The notes beneath the pieces are model-generated. The model ran no database searches, had not been told where the DNA came from, and saw nothing but the letters and a program-made list of their open reading frames with translations. Shown here in pieces: positions 1-9,490 of a DNA stretch of 64,000 nt (its first letter is position 1; every line of letters begins with the position of its first letter). This DNA is from UBA1494_A sp963973975 (GTDB taxonomy: Bacteria > Bacteroidota > Bacteroidia > Flavobacteriales_E > Vicingaceae), in the NCBI GenBank assembly GCA_963973975.1, contig CAXBCF010000003.1, forward strand, positions 102,276 through 166,275, given 5' to 3'. The position numbers were made by a program, and so were the translations under genes.

Positions 1-2
1 TT

Positions 3-2981
3 GATGTGTTGAGAGATGATGGTGTTGTTGTTTATGTAAACGGTCAAGAAGTATTTAGACAAAACATGCCAACAGGAACAATTGCATTCAATACACTTGC
101 TCCAGGAGTTGTTGGTGGCGCTGATGAAACAACTTATTTCAGAACTACTGTAGACAACATTATGGTAAACGGTAGAAATGTGATAGCTGTTGAATTGCAT
201 CAGAATGCTGCAAACAGCTCTGACTTAAGTTTTGATATGGAAGTTACAGGGAAATTGCCTCCTATGGCTACTTCTTCTTTTCCAATTGGAACAGGTGACG
301 AGTGGAATTACTTGGACGATGGTAGTGATATATTAGCTACCAACTGGAAAGATTTAAATTACAATGATACTACTTGGGCTTACGGACAATCTCCGTTAGG
401 TTATGGTGATCCTGCTACTACAACCCTTTCATTCGGGCCAAACTCAGGAAATAAGCACGTAACTTACTACTTTAGAAAAAGATTTGATGTAGCCAACTTA
501 GCTTCACTTAAAGATTCTTTATTGTTACAAGTTAGAAGAGATGATGGAGCAATTGTTCACATCAATGGTGTTGAGGTTTTTAGAACGAACATGCCTGCTG
601 GACCAGTTAATTATAGAACTACTTCAAATACAATTGTAAGTGGTGCTGAAGAAACACAGTTTTTCCCAATCGCCTTTTCAAAAAATGTATTGAATCAAGG
701 GGTGAATGTAATTGCTATTCAATTGCACCAAAGAGACAGTTTGAGTTCTGACTTAATGATTGATGTTAGATTAGATGAAATGCCTGATCCTCCAGTTGCA
801 AGAAGAGCTTGTTTAGGACCAAACGATACACACATTTCGTGCTATACTTCTTTGTTGCCATCTGCACAAAGTCCTGATTTCTTCATTCCTGAAACGCACA
901 ACTTCCAAGTGTTAGTAAAACAAGGTGATTCATACATGGATCAACGAGTTAGAAATACAGTTCCTGGAAACAACGATTTTACAGGATATGTTGCTAGAAA
1001 TGGAAGCAGCATTGATGGATTTTTAGGTGTTAATCATGAAAATACTCCAGGAGGATTTTCATTATTGGACATCAGATACATCGATTCTGTTAGATTATGG
1101 ACTGTAGATTCTACACAAGCAGTTGATTTTTATAACAATGATTTAGTATCAACTACTAGAAACTGCTCTGGTGGAATCACACCTTGGGGAACAATCATTA
1201 CTTCTGAGGAAACAACCAATGCAGGCGATGCTAACAGTGATGGTTACCAAGATGTAGGCTGGCAAGTGGAAATTGATCCAATTACTAGAAAAGTAATGGA
1301 ATATGGCACTCCAGGAAAACAAGAAAAGTTATGGGCATTAGGTCGTATGAGCCATGAAAATATTGCTGTAGCAAACGATAGCATGACGGCATATGAAACA
1401 GAAGATAGAGGTACAGGTTGTGTCTACAAGTTTGTTGCTGATAACAAAATGGATCTTTCTACAGGTAAGCTTTATGCTCTGCAATTAGACGGTGGTTTAG
1501 TCTCAAGGGAGCCTGTGTTACCTACAGGGAAATGGATAAGAATCCCAAATACTACTCAAGCTGATAGAAATACTACTAATTCTTTAGCGCTTAGCTTGGG
1601 TGCAACCCCATTTAACGGTCCTGAGGATATTGAAGTTGGTACAGTTGATGGTAAAATCTATTTCACTTCAAAAGGAAACAATAGAGTGTATCGTTTTAGC
1701 GATGACAATGATTCTACTATTTCTCAGTTTGAAACTTTTGTTGGAGGAACAAGTTACTTAATCAACCATGGAAATGGTGTAGCTTCAGAAAATTGGGGTT
1801 CAGGAAATGATAACTTATCTTTCGATGATTTAGGTAACTTATATGTATTGCAAGATGGAAGTAGAAATCACATTTGGATGGTTGCTCCAGATCATACACA
1901 AGCGAATCCAAAAGTTGATTTATTTGCTAAATTACCTTCAGGATCTGAGCCATGTGGATTGACTTTTACACCAGATTACAAATTCATGTTCGTATCTGTT
2001 CAGCACCCAAGTGGAGCAAACGCAAGCACAACTCAGTTTGATGCTGCTGGAGATCCGGTTGGAATGAATGTTAGTACTACAGTTGTAATAGCTAGAAAAG
2101 AGTACTTAGGAAACTATGCTCCAACTGCTGCTCCAACTAACTTAGTTTTCACTACAACTGCTTGTGATACCATTGGTTTAACATTTAATGCAGGAAATGG
2201 AAACGGAAGAATTGTAGTTGCTAAAGAAGCAAGCATGGTGAATGAATTTCCATTAGATGGAACTACTTACGCTGCTGACAATGTTTTTGGAAATGGAACA
2301 GATTTAGGTCAAGGAAACTTCGTAGTTTTTGATGGCGCTGATTCTACTTTAACCATCAACGGATTGAAGCAAAACACTACTTACCATGTTTCTATCTTTG
2401 AATACAATGAATCTCCAAGTAAATACTACGACAGAGAATTGAGTCCAATCGATAGTGCAACTACTTCAGGAGTAACTACTGCTGCAATTACAGGTAACTT
2501 TAATGTTCCTTCTGCTGCTGTTGAAACATACACTGTTGCGAATACTACAGGATCTACTTATGCTTGGGATGCAGGTGCTGCAACCATCACTTCAGGACAA
2601 GGATCTAACCAAGTGCAAGTTACTTTGCCTTCAGGAATTGGTTCTATTGACTTGAAAGTAGTAGAAACTAACAACAGAGCTTGTGAAGGTGATACTGTTT
2701 TTGCGACAGTAAACTACGGTTTAGTTGGAATTGGGAAAATTGATTTGAACAATGCAATCAGTATTTCACCAAACCCATCAAACGGAAGATCACTATTGAA
2801 ATTAAATGGAACAGATGAGCCATTTGATTTAGTAATCACTGATTTACTTGGTAAAGTAGTTGTTGAAACAAGAGTAAAACAAGTATATGAAATTGACTTG
2901 AGCAATCAAGGAAAAGGAACATACATTATTCGAATCAGCAACCAAAATACTATTGCAACTAAAAAGTTGATAGTTCAATAA
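3..2981 (+). CDS. PhoX-like (DUF839) secreted phosphatase with T9SS tail, 5' partial
   Basis: The reading frame is open to the left edge, so the start and signal peptide lie outside the window. Two similar modules with RRDDG..V.(V/I)NG.EVFR.NMP come first (about residues 1-75 and 155-260) and look like jelly-roll, galactose-binding-like domains. A DUF839/PhoX-type propeller follows (about 265-700), with NHENTPGG, TPWGT..TSEE, GRMSHENIAV and a YFTSKGNNRVYRF strand. PhoX enzymes are Ca/Fe-dependent alkaline phosphatases that release phosphate outside the cell. Fn3/PKD-like sequence then leads to a type A T9SS sorting domain (about 905-991) with ISPNPSNG and ending KKLIVQ. Phosphatase activity is inferred from family; the metal site was not checked residue by residue. 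Confidence 0.85.
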   Translation, partial: DVLRDDGVVVYVNGQEVFRQNMPTGTIAFNTLAPGVVGGADETTYFRTTVDNIMVNGRNVIAVELHQNAANSSDLSFDMEVTGKLPPMATSSFPIGTGDEWNYLDDGSDILATNWKDLNYNDTTWAYGQSPLGYGDPATTTLSFGPNSGNKHVTYYFRKRFDVANLASLKDSLLLQVRRDDGAIVHINGVEVFRTNMPAGPVNYRTTSNTIVSGAEETQFFPIAFSKNVLNQGVNVIAIQLHQRDSLSSDLMIDVRLDEMPDPPVARRACLGPNDTHISCYTSLLPSAQSPDFFIPETHNFQVLVKQGDSYMDQRVRNTVPGNNDFTGYVARNGSSIDGFLGVNHENTPGGFSLLDIRYIDSVRLWTVDSTQAVDFYNNDLVSTTRNCSGGITPWGTIITSEETTNAGDANSDGYQDVGWQVEIDPITRKVMEYGTPGKQEKLWALGRMSHENIAVANDSMTAYETEDRGTGCVYKFVADNKMDLSTGKLYALQLDGGLVSREPVLPTGKWIRIPNTTQADRNTTNSLALSLGATPFNGPEDIEVGTVDGKIYFTSKGNNRVYRFSDDNDSTISQFETFVGGTSYLINHGNGVASENWGSGNDNLSFDDLGNLYVLQDGSRNHIWMVAPDHTQANPKVDLFAKLPSGSEPCGLTFTPDYKFMFVSVQHPSGANASTTQFDAAGDPVGMNVSTTVVIARKEYLGNYAPTAAPTNLVFTTTACDTIGLTFNAGNGNGRIVVAKEASMVNEFPLDGTTYAADNVFGNGTDLGQGNFVVFDGADSTLTINGLKQNTTYHVSIFEYNESPSKYYDRELSPIDSATTSGVTTAAITGNFNVPSAAVETYTVANTTGSTYAWDAGAATITSGQGSNQVQVTLPSGIGSIDLKVVETNNRACEGDTVFATVNYGLVGIGKIDLNNAISISPNPSNGRSLLKLNGTDEPFDLVITDLLGKVVVETRVKQVYEIDLSNQGKGTYIIRISNQNTIATKKLIVQ

Positions 2982-3005
2982 TTAATTAAACAATAATTTG
3001 ATTGA

Positions 3006-3036
3006 AGCAAGGTGAGATTTCTCACCTTGCTTTTCT
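3006..3036 (+). terminator. Rho-independent terminator after the PhoX-like gene
   Basis: An 11-base perfect stem (AGCAAGGTGAG with CTCACCTTGCT) closes a 4-base loop and is followed by TTTCTCGTT. It lies 25 bases after the stop codon, separating this gene from the LRR gene. Confidence 0.8.
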
Positions 3037-3060
3037 CGTTATATCAAATGCTTTTTAAAA

Positions 3061-3993
3061 ATGAAAAAACTTATCCTTATTTCAACTTTCTTTATTTCTA
3101 CAGTTGCTTTAACTGCTCAGAAAGAACAAGACGAACCCATTTATTTGAGAGATCGTCCTGAGGTTACCATTTTCTTCTCTGTAGATGAAGCCGCAGCTTC
3201 AAATGAGGTGGTTGAAATTTTAAACTTGAGAAACAAAGAACTCACAGTTGTTTCGCCCGGAATTAATCAGTTTCAAGAATTGAAATACTTGAGCTTAATG
3301 AAAAACCAACTGGTTGATTTGCCAAATGAGATTTTTGAATGCAGTCAATTGGAGGAATTGAACTTTCGTCAAAATAAAATTAAAGAACTTCCAATGGCTG
3401 TTGGTAACTTAAAAAAGTTAGAAGTCCTGGATGCTTCTCGCAACCAGTTTAAAACCTTGCCGGAAACCATAGGTGATATGGAAAGCATTAAAATCATTCA
3501 CCTAGTTCAAAATGAATTGACGGTTTTACCAAAAGAAATTGGACAATTGAAAACCTTGAAAACGCTAGAACTTGAGTCCAACCAACTAAAAGAACTTCCT
3601 GAAGAAATTAAAGGAATCAAAGAATTGATTTTGCTAAACGCAGCTAAAAATCAATTAATTAAATTGCCAGAGAATATTGTAAAGCTAAGATCGTTGAAAG
3701 AGCTAAATTGCAATTACAATCAATTGACAGAATTGCCTGCTAAGCTTCACAAATTGAGAAAAGCGGAGGTTTTGTCTTTCAATGAGAATCAATTGAAGAG
3801 TTTGCCACCTAAGATTGCTAAAATGAAAAACCTGCAATTACTCAATTTGGCTAACAATGATTTAAAGCAATTGCCTGAAAATTTATCCAAGTGGAAAGAA
3901 TTAAAAACCTTGTTACTTAACGGAAACAATTTTTCAAAAGAAGAGCAAAAACGAATCAAAGCTGCTCTGCCTCATACAGACATTCGCTTTTAG
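3061..3993 (+). CDS. Secreted leucine-rich-repeat protein
   Basis: A signal peptide (MKKLILISTFFISTVALTAQ) is followed by about ten LRR units of the form L..L.L..NQL..LP..I, covering roughly residues 50-300. This is the bacterial LRR type seen in many Bacteroidota surface proteins, used for protein-protein contact. No enzymatic domain or T9SS tail is present, so a periplasmic or outer-membrane-associated location is inferred. It has its own terminator on each side and is therefore probably monocistronic. A shorter paralogue with the same architecture sits at 63194-63784. The specific partner is unknown. Confidence 0.85.
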   Translation: MKKLILISTFFISTVALTAQKEQDEPIYLRDRPEVTIFFSVDEAAASNEVVEILNLRNKELTVVSPGINQFQELKYLSLMKNQLVDLPNEIFECSQLEELNFRQNKIKELPMAVGNLKKLEVLDASRNQFKTLPETIGDMESIKIIHLVQNELTVLPKEIGQLKTLKTLELESNQLKELPEEIKGIKELILLNAAKNQLIKLPENIVKLRSLKELNCNYNQLTELPAKLHKLRKAEVLSFNENQLKSLPPKIAKMKNLQLLNLANNDLKQLPENLSKWKELKTLLLNGNNFSKEEQKRIKAALPHTDIRF

Positions 3994-4019
3994 AAAATAG
4001 TAAAATTTGAAAGTTTTTT

Positions 4020-4056
4020 ACGCCTTTGCATAACTGCAAGGGCGTTTTATTGTTTT
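4020..4056 (+). terminator. Terminator after the LRR gene
   Basis: The stem ACGCCTTTGCA / TGCAAGGGCGT (one G-T pair) has a 4-base loop and is followed by TTTTATTGTTTT, 27 bases after the LRR stop codon. Confidence 0.8.
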
Positions 4057-4155
4057 AGACTTAATTGATGACAATGCATTTAAATTGAGAATAAAACATA
4101 GATAAAACGAGAAATTACATTAAATTTAACTTTAATAAAAAATTGCTTTATTAAA

Positions 4156-5538
4156 ATGATTTTTAAGTACTTCTTATTGAAATTTATGTTTTTAGTTTGC
4201 ATACTTTTTTCAAACATTGGGTATTCACAATTTTGCTCTAACATCGCTGTACCTCCTACAACAATTAATGGAGTAAATGTAACGTATACTTTTACAGGTT
4301 CAGTTATTACTTCTCCTTTTTCAGCTACAGCTTGCAATTTATATACTATACCCATTAATGCAGTGGGGCTCGGTGGTGTCGGTTTATTTACTTACACTAT
4401 GATTTTTAATTTTCCTGTCAATAATTTGGATTTTATACTTGTTGGAGGTAGCTCTAGTCCAGGCCCACTTAATTACGAAGTTTTTACATTTACAACCAAT
4501 GTAGGTATACCTTCCATTATTGATGAAGGCTCTTGTTATACAACAATAGCTAACAATGTTCTCACTCAAGGCTTAGGCGCACCAATAATGGGTGGTGGCT
4601 ATTTTACCTTGCAAAATGATGAATCATTTACAACTTTAACTATTTCTGGCCCAGGTGGAAATGCTGGTGCCCTTTTTGCTATTTGTTCTTCATCAATAAT
4701 TAATAAAATTGATAGAACAGAGGAAATCTGTGCGGGGGATAGTATTTTCATGGCAGGTAAGTTTCAAAATGAGTCGGGGTTCTATGCAGACACCATTTTT
4801 GGAGGAAGTTCTAACGGTGAAGATAGTATAGTGCTAATACACCTTATTGTTAATTCAATTGCTATTGACTTAGGAAATGATACAACTTTATGCCAAGGAG
4901 ATACATTAACATTGGATGCAAGCATCCCAAATGCAAGCTACTTATGGCAGGACAATTCCATGGATTCTATTCTTAGAGTTTTTAATCAAGGAACTTACTG
5001 GGTTCAAGTCACGGTAGATGATTGTACTGCCTCAGATACCATCTTTATTAACAAAAATTCAATTGCTGTTGACTTAGGAAATGATACAGCTTTTTGCCAA
5101 GGAGATACATTAACACTGGATGCGACCACCACAAATGCAAGCTACTTATGGCAGGACAATTCCATGGACTCTATTCTTAGCGTCAAAAATCAAGGAACTT
5201 ATTGGGTTCAAATTACGGTAGGTAATTGTACTGCCTCAGATACAATTTTGATTAACAGAAGAAAAGATTGTGAAGTATTTCTAGAAATGCCCAATATTTT
5301 TACTCCCAACAATGATGGGATCAATGATTTATTTCTTCCAATAAGTAGTAAAGGAGTAACATTTATGCATTTAAAAATATACAATAGGTGGGGAGATAAG
5401 GTATTTGAAACCAATGGGCTTTCAGTAGAATGGGATGGAGAAGATGTATCTGATGGGGTATACTTTTGGGTGATTGATTATAAGGATATTAATGGAGAAG
5501 AGAATATTGTAAAAGGGTCTGTAACCATACTGAGATGA
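4156..5538 (+). CDS. Secreted protein with tandem Ig-like repeats and CHU_C (T9SS type B) tail
   Basis: An N-terminal signal (hydrophobic LLKFMFLVCILFSNIGYSQ) leads into an unassigned domain (about residues 25-175). Two 68-residue repeats follow, with DLGNDT..CQGDTLTLDA, YLWQDNSMDSIL and QGTYWVQ.TV..C, typical of the Ig/SprB-like repeats in Bacteroidota surface adhesins. The C-terminus (about 375-460) is a gliding-motility-associated CHU_C domain with NIFTPNNDGINDLF, IYNRWGDKVFE and DGVYFW, a type B sorting signal for T9SS. An alternative ATG at 4186 would also keep the signal peptide. Function is inferred as a surface-attached or released adhesin-like protein; the ligand is unknown. Confidence 0.85.
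   Translation: MIFKYFLLKFMFLVCILFSNIGYSQFCSNIAVPPTTINGVNVTYTFTGSVITSPFSATACNLYTIPINAVGLGGVGLFTYTMIFNFPVNNLDFILVGGSSSPGPLNYEVFTFTTNVGIPSIIDEGSCYTTIANNVLTQGLGAPIMGGGYFTLQNDESFTTLTISGPGGNAGALFAICSSSIINKIDRTEEICAGDSIFMAGKFQNESGFYADTIFGGSSNGEDSIVLIHLIVNSIAIDLGNDTTLCQGDTLTLDASIPNASYLWQDNSMDSILRVFNQGTYWVQVTVDDCTASDTIFINKNSIAVDLGNDTAFCQGDTLTLDATTTNASYLWQDNSMDSILSVKNQGTYWVQITVGNCTASDTILINRRKDCEVFLEMPNIFTPNNDGINDLFLPISSKGVTFMHLKIYNRWGDKVFETNGLSVEWDGEDVSDGVYFWVIDYKDINGEENIVKGSVTILR
4861..5268 (+). repeat. Tandem 204-base in-gene duplication
   Basis: Two copies starting at 4861 and 5065 are offset by 204 bases (68 codons) and nearly identical over long stretches such as TGCAAGCTACTTATGGCAGG. They encode the two Ig-like repeats. 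The high DNA identity suggests a recent duplication or ongoing homogenisation. Confidence 0.85.
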
Positions 5539-5573
5539 TTTTTGGCAAAAGTTTAAGAATACACGGAACAACA

Positions 5574-8207
5574 CTATTTACGTTTTCTGAATTTTCTACT
5601 TACACCTAACATAAAGAATTGTGTTCGGGTATTGAATTTTTCTTCTATTAAACTATTAACTCCGCTATTTCTTCGCAATCCTGTATTTTGGTTTAAGATA
5701 TCATTACCTGTTAAATAAATTAACCACTGCTTATTTTTTAATGTTTGATAAAGAACAAAATTGAGAAGATGTATATTCCTTCCGGAAGAAAAAGAAACAG
5801 CATTGAAACTTTGAATGCGATAATTTGCATATAAGGTCAGATTTTTAGTAATCTCAAGTACCCCATTGGCATTCCAGCTGAGGTTGGTAAAACGCTGGTT
5901 AAAGTCAGGATTTGCATCATATTCAGTTTGAGTTGAGGTAAAATCAAGTCCTAAATTTAAATCCCACTTTTCTTTCTTGTCTCTACCTATTTCAATGATT
6001 GTGCCCATTGTTTCACTCTTTACTCTGTTGATTTTTTTGTTTAAAAAAGCATCATAACTGTTTAGATTGAAATTAGGACTTATTTCATATTGTAGATTGT
6101 ATTTTTTTAATTTGCCATTTAGCTTGGCATAAGTTGTTACTGCGTTATAAAAATCAGTATTAGTTGGGCTGATAGAAGAAGTTAAGTCATTGTTGATTGT
6201 AGTTTGGTTAAGAATTTTGTTGTTAATGGTAGTAAAATTAATACCACCAGTATATGAAAAAGACGTTGGCAAGACAAATTTAAAATAGTTTAGGGAGAGA
6301 TTTTGACTATATTCAGGAATTAGATTTAAATTTCCTACATAATTTTGATTTGGATTGGTGTTGTTGGGTATTGAAATTAACTGAGTAAGGTTGGGAATAC
6401 TACTTTGGCTTGAATAATTAAATTGAAGGTATTCACTACTTTTAATGTTATATTTTGCAGAAGTTGAAGGATAGATGAATTGAAAGGAAGAGTTAGAGCC
6501 TGGAACCATTAATTGAATAGCTGCTAATTCAGCACCAATATTTAAATAAAATTTTTCACTGTTACGTATAAATAATAGTTTGAATTTGTTTTCACTATAC
6601 TTTCTAATAAATTTATTGCTCAAACTGTCATTAAAAAATTGGTTCTCTGAAAATTTATCAAAGAATAACCTGCCAGTTTTATCTTCTTCATAAATTATAG
6701 AATAGCTTGTACTCATAAACCATTTTTTATATAGAAATTCAGTAAAATTGGAATTTAATTGATGTTTATTCATGGCATCAGTAAACAATTGTGATTGATC
6801 TAAGTTTTTATTAAATGTAGAAGTGATTAAGTCGCTTTTTGTGTCATTTTTTAGATTAGAGTAAGAATAAGTGTTTATCCAATTTCTCCCCTTTTTATTG
6901 AATTTTCTCATCAGTTTTACGTCCCAAGAATTAGTTAAATTTTCATTGATGTTTTGATGTTTACTGCTCACTAAATTACCATCAGGAGTAGCAGGAGAAT
7001 AGACTGTAGTAGATTGATTTTGGAACAAATTTTCAGTAATATATAATTTAGAGCTAATGCTTAAAATGGTAAAAGAGTCTATTTCCCATTTTAGCATTCC
7101 TATTACAGAATTGTTGTTTAGTTGTATATTTTTATCAATGGTCTCAACAGTTTCAAATTTGGATGTGGGGCTAAAGTTTTGTGAATTGATAATTTGATCT
7201 AATTGAGTCTCGCTATTCTTGTATATGTAGCTTAGGTTGAAGTATAACTTTTGGCTAAACTCATGATTTAAATTGATGCCAGAGAGATAGCTTTCATTAA
7301 TACCCTGACTGTTATTTCTCATAAGATTGGAATTACCACCGTTAGCACTCTTGGACTCATTAAACGAAGAAGAAGCTTCATTTAAGTTATTGGTGTTGCC
7401 TATAATACTAGCTTGGGTTTTTTCATTGTATAAATTATGATTTCCTTTGGCACGATAGGTTTTTTCATTTCCCAATGCTAATTCAATTCTACCAAAATGT
7501 CCTTTTTTATATTCTTCTTTTAAAGCAAGGTTGATGGTTTTCACAACTTCCCCATCATCAACACCGGTGAATTCAGCTTCTTCCGTTTTTTTATTGATTA
7601 CTTCAATTCGTTTAATTGCCTCAGCATCTAAGTTTTTGGTTGCCAATCTTGGGTCATTGCCGAAGAATATTTTACCATCAACTAAAACTTTTTCTACTTT
7701 TACGCCATGTACAATTAGGTTGCCATCTCTATCCAATGAAATGCCGGGTAATAATTCTAGTAATGCTTCAACATCATCGCCGGCTTTGGGTTTAAAGGCT
7801 TCTGCATCATAGATCAATGTATCTCCCTTCATTCTCATTGGAATTATTTTCGGTTCAATGGTTACAGTTTTTAACTCAATAGATTGCTTATTGAGCATTG
7901 TTTCCCCAAGATTGATTGATTTCTTCGACCAATTGACAACTAAGGGATAGACAATAGGAGTGTAGCCCAAATAGGTGAATTGAAGTAAATAAGAAGAAGA
8001 GTCTTTTATTTTTAATAGGTATTTTCCTTTTTCATCACTCATTGTAAATGTTTGAACCGAACTGTCGGCAGTATTTAAAAGCACTATTGAAGCGTGTGTG
8101 AGTGGTTGTAGGTTTGTATCAATTACTTTTCCTTCTATTTCAAATTGTGCCTTGATGTAAACGGGTACGATGAGAAAAAGTAAAACTAGGCTTCTTTGAA
8201 AAAAAAT
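5574..8207 (-). CDS. TonB-receptor-like outer membrane barrel protein (start unresolved)
   Basis: The protein has a carboxypeptidase-regulatory-like domain (about the first 100 residues), a plug-like segment with LPGISLDRDGNLIVHGVKV and VLVDGKIFFGNDP, and a long barrel ending in SRKFRKRK. This is the Bacteroidota outer-membrane beta-barrel family 3, related to TonB-dependent receptors; the substrate is unknown. The first conventional start codon in frame (GTG at 8084) cuts off a good signal peptide that is encoded upstream in the same frame (FFQRSLVLLFLIVPVYIKAQ). No ATG, GTG or TTG exists between it and the in-frame TAA at 8214-8216. Either an ATT/ATA start is used or the run of 8 A at 8199-8206 hides a one-base indel; with 7 bases a GTG at 8235 would read through. 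I placed the start at the ATT (8207). Confidence 0.75.
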   Translation of the reverse strand: MFFQRSLVLLFLIVPVYIKAQFEIEGKVIDTNLQPLTHASIVLLNTADSSVQTFTMSDEKGKYLLKIKDSSSYLLQFTYLGYTPIVYPLVVNWSKKSINLGETMLNKQSIELKTVTIEPKIIPMRMKGDTLIYDAEAFKPKAGDDVEALLELLPGISLDRDGNLIVHGVKVEKVLVDGKIFFGNDPRLATKNLDAEAIKRIEVINKKTEEAEFTGVDDGEVVKTINLALKEEYKKGHFGRIELALGNEKTYRAKGNHNLYNEKTQASIIGNTNNLNEASSSFNESKSANGGNSNLMRNNSQGINESYLSGINLNHEFSQKLYFNLSYIYKNSETQLDQIINSQNFSPTSKFETVETIDKNIQLNNNSVIGMLKWEIDSFTILSISSKLYITENLFQNQSTTVYSPATPDGNLVSSKHQNINENLTNSWDVKLMRKFNKKGRNWINTYSYSNLKNDTKSDLITSTFNKNLDQSQLFTDAMNKHQLNSNFTEFLYKKWFMSTSYSIIYEEDKTGRLFFDKFSENQFFNDSLSNKFIRKYSENKFKLLFIRNSEKFYLNIGAELAAIQLMVPGSNSSFQFIYPSTSAKYNIKSSEYLQFNYSSQSSIPNLTQLISIPNNTNPNQNYVGNLNLIPEYSQNLSLNYFKFVLPTSFSYTGGINFTTINNKILNQTTINNDLTSSISPTNTDFYNAVTTYAKLNGKLKKYNLQYEISPNFNLNSYDAFLNKKINRVKSETMGTIIEIGRDKKEKWDLNLGLDFTSTQTEYDANPDFNQRFTNLSWNANGVLEITKNLTLYANYRIQSFNAVSFSSGRNIHLLNFVLYQTLKNKQWLIYLTGNDILNQNTGLRRNSGVNSLIEEKFNTRTQFFMLGVSRKFRKRK

Positions 8208-8260
8208 GATTATTTATTTTAAGTCTTAAAGACACTATTTAATTTATATATAATTTTAAT

Positions 8261-8291
8261 AAGCGGTTCTATAATTATTATAAAACCGCTT
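8261..8291 (-). terminator. Stem-loop, probable terminator for the Cys-rich gene
   Basis: Arms AAGCGGTTCTATAAT and ATTATAAAACCGCTT pair over 15 bases with one mismatch around a single-base loop. It lies 41 bases past the stop codon of the minus-strand gene at 8333. The following minus-strand bases are AT-rich but lack a clean T run. Confidence 0.5.
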
Positions 8292-8332
8292 AATGTTCGA
8301 AGATAAATTAATACTTAATTATATAAAAAATA

Positions 8333-8827
8333 TTAGCAACCTTGGGGACAATTATTGAGATTATAACCATAAATGTCAATATTAAATCCATTCGTAACCA
8401 CAATACACCATTGATAAGAAGGCCTTGCACCGACACATGGACCAACAACATCTTGTAATCCACATCTGTTAATGCCACCGCAATTTTGTCCTGGATCTGA
8501 ATAATAAGCAGGAGTTGCATTACTACCAGCTATAACACAAAAAGGATCAGGTGTTGCAATAACTTGATTTACTACTTCTGAAGCATCTCTTGGTATGTTT
8601 TGTGTTCCCTGCGGTGGTACAGTAATTACAGTTTCATTTAGATCATCACCTGCTCCTTGACCATTTGCATTTTGACAAGTTTGAGGTACAACCAAAGTAA
8701 ATTGCACAATCATATCAGCATTTGTATGATTAGTAATTGTAACAAATTGAGCTTTGGCATTAATAGTATTTGCAAATGAGAAAATACATAGCAGTAAAAT
8801 TTTTGATATTAAAGTTATTTTTTTCAT
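8333..8827 (-). CDS. Small Cys-rich secreted protein, unrecognised
   Basis: A clear signal peptide (about residues 1-27, ending NAKAQ) precedes a mature domain of about 137 residues with eight cysteines, all but one in the C-terminal half. The even count suggests four disulfides. The N-terminal half (VTITNHTNADMIVQFTL) looks like a beta-strand-rich fold. No T9SS tail, lipobox or known motif was recognised. It is followed by its own stem-loop and lies next to, but divergent from, an HTH regulator gene at 9066. The gene looks real from its signal peptide and start context; its function is unknown. Confidence 0.7.
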   Translation of the reverse strand: MKKITLISKILLLCIFSFANTINAKAQFVTITNHTNADMIVQFTLVVPQTCQNANGQGAGDDLNETVITVPPQGTQNIPRDASEVVNQVIATPDPFCVIAGSNATPAYYSDPGQNCGGINRCGLQDVVGPCVGARPSYQWCIVVTNGFNIDIYGYNLNNCPQGC

Positions 8828-9065
8828 TTTTATGAATTTTAAGTTATTTAATTACCCACCTTCGGCGAGTTTTAATTGTGCTTTGAAAAATTCAATTCAA
8901 AAATTTCAACTTTACTATTTCGTCACTAAATTGTCATTTTGGGCGTTACCCTCAACAGTGATATTATTTTTTAAGTACATCCTCAAAGTAGAATTTTAAA
9001 GCGCATCAAATATATAAAATATTTACTTATATGATGTATATTTATTTGTTGTAATATTATTTGGT

Positions 9066-9311
9066 GTGATGATTCATATTTGTTTTGTGAATGAATCAGA
9101 AGAATTACGACAAATTGGGGAGCGTTTAAAAAGTTTGCGAATGAAGAATGGTTATGGTAGTTATGAGGATTTTGCAATCAAAAATAATCTTTCTCGCATG
9201 CAATATTGGCGTATAGAAAAAGGTAAAACAAATTTAACTTTTAGAAGCTTGTTAGTAATTTTGAAAATTCATAAAATTTCTCTTAAAGATTTTTTTTCTG
9301 ATAATTTTTAA
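9066..9311 (+). CDS. Small XRE-type helix-turn-helix protein
   Basis: An 81-residue protein with an HTH_3-like core: GERLKSLRMKNGYGSYEDFA, then NLSRMQYWRIEKGKTNLTFR and a third helix RSLLVILKIHKISLKDFF. This is the Cro/C1 family DNA-binding fold with nothing else attached. In-frame GTG at 9087 is another possible start. The next gene upstream is divergent (8333-8827) and no toxin partner is adjacent. The target is unknown; control of the neighbouring secreted gene is only a positional guess. Confidence 0.75.
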   Translation: MMIHICFVNESEELRQIGERLKSLRMKNGYGSYEDFAIKNNLSRMQYWRIEKGKTNLTFRSLLVILKIHKISLKDFFSDNF

Positions 9312-9490
9312 TGTTCAAGCCAGTTAAAAGAAACTTGTAATCTTCGCTAATTTGTGGAATTACCTATTGGAATTGCACAATTGCTTATTAGATAATTTTA
9401 ACCCCTATAACTATCCAAGGTATTTTCTTAGCAAAAAGCAGATTTAGTTTATGTGATATTTAAAACCTATATTCAAAGAAAGTTAAACGC

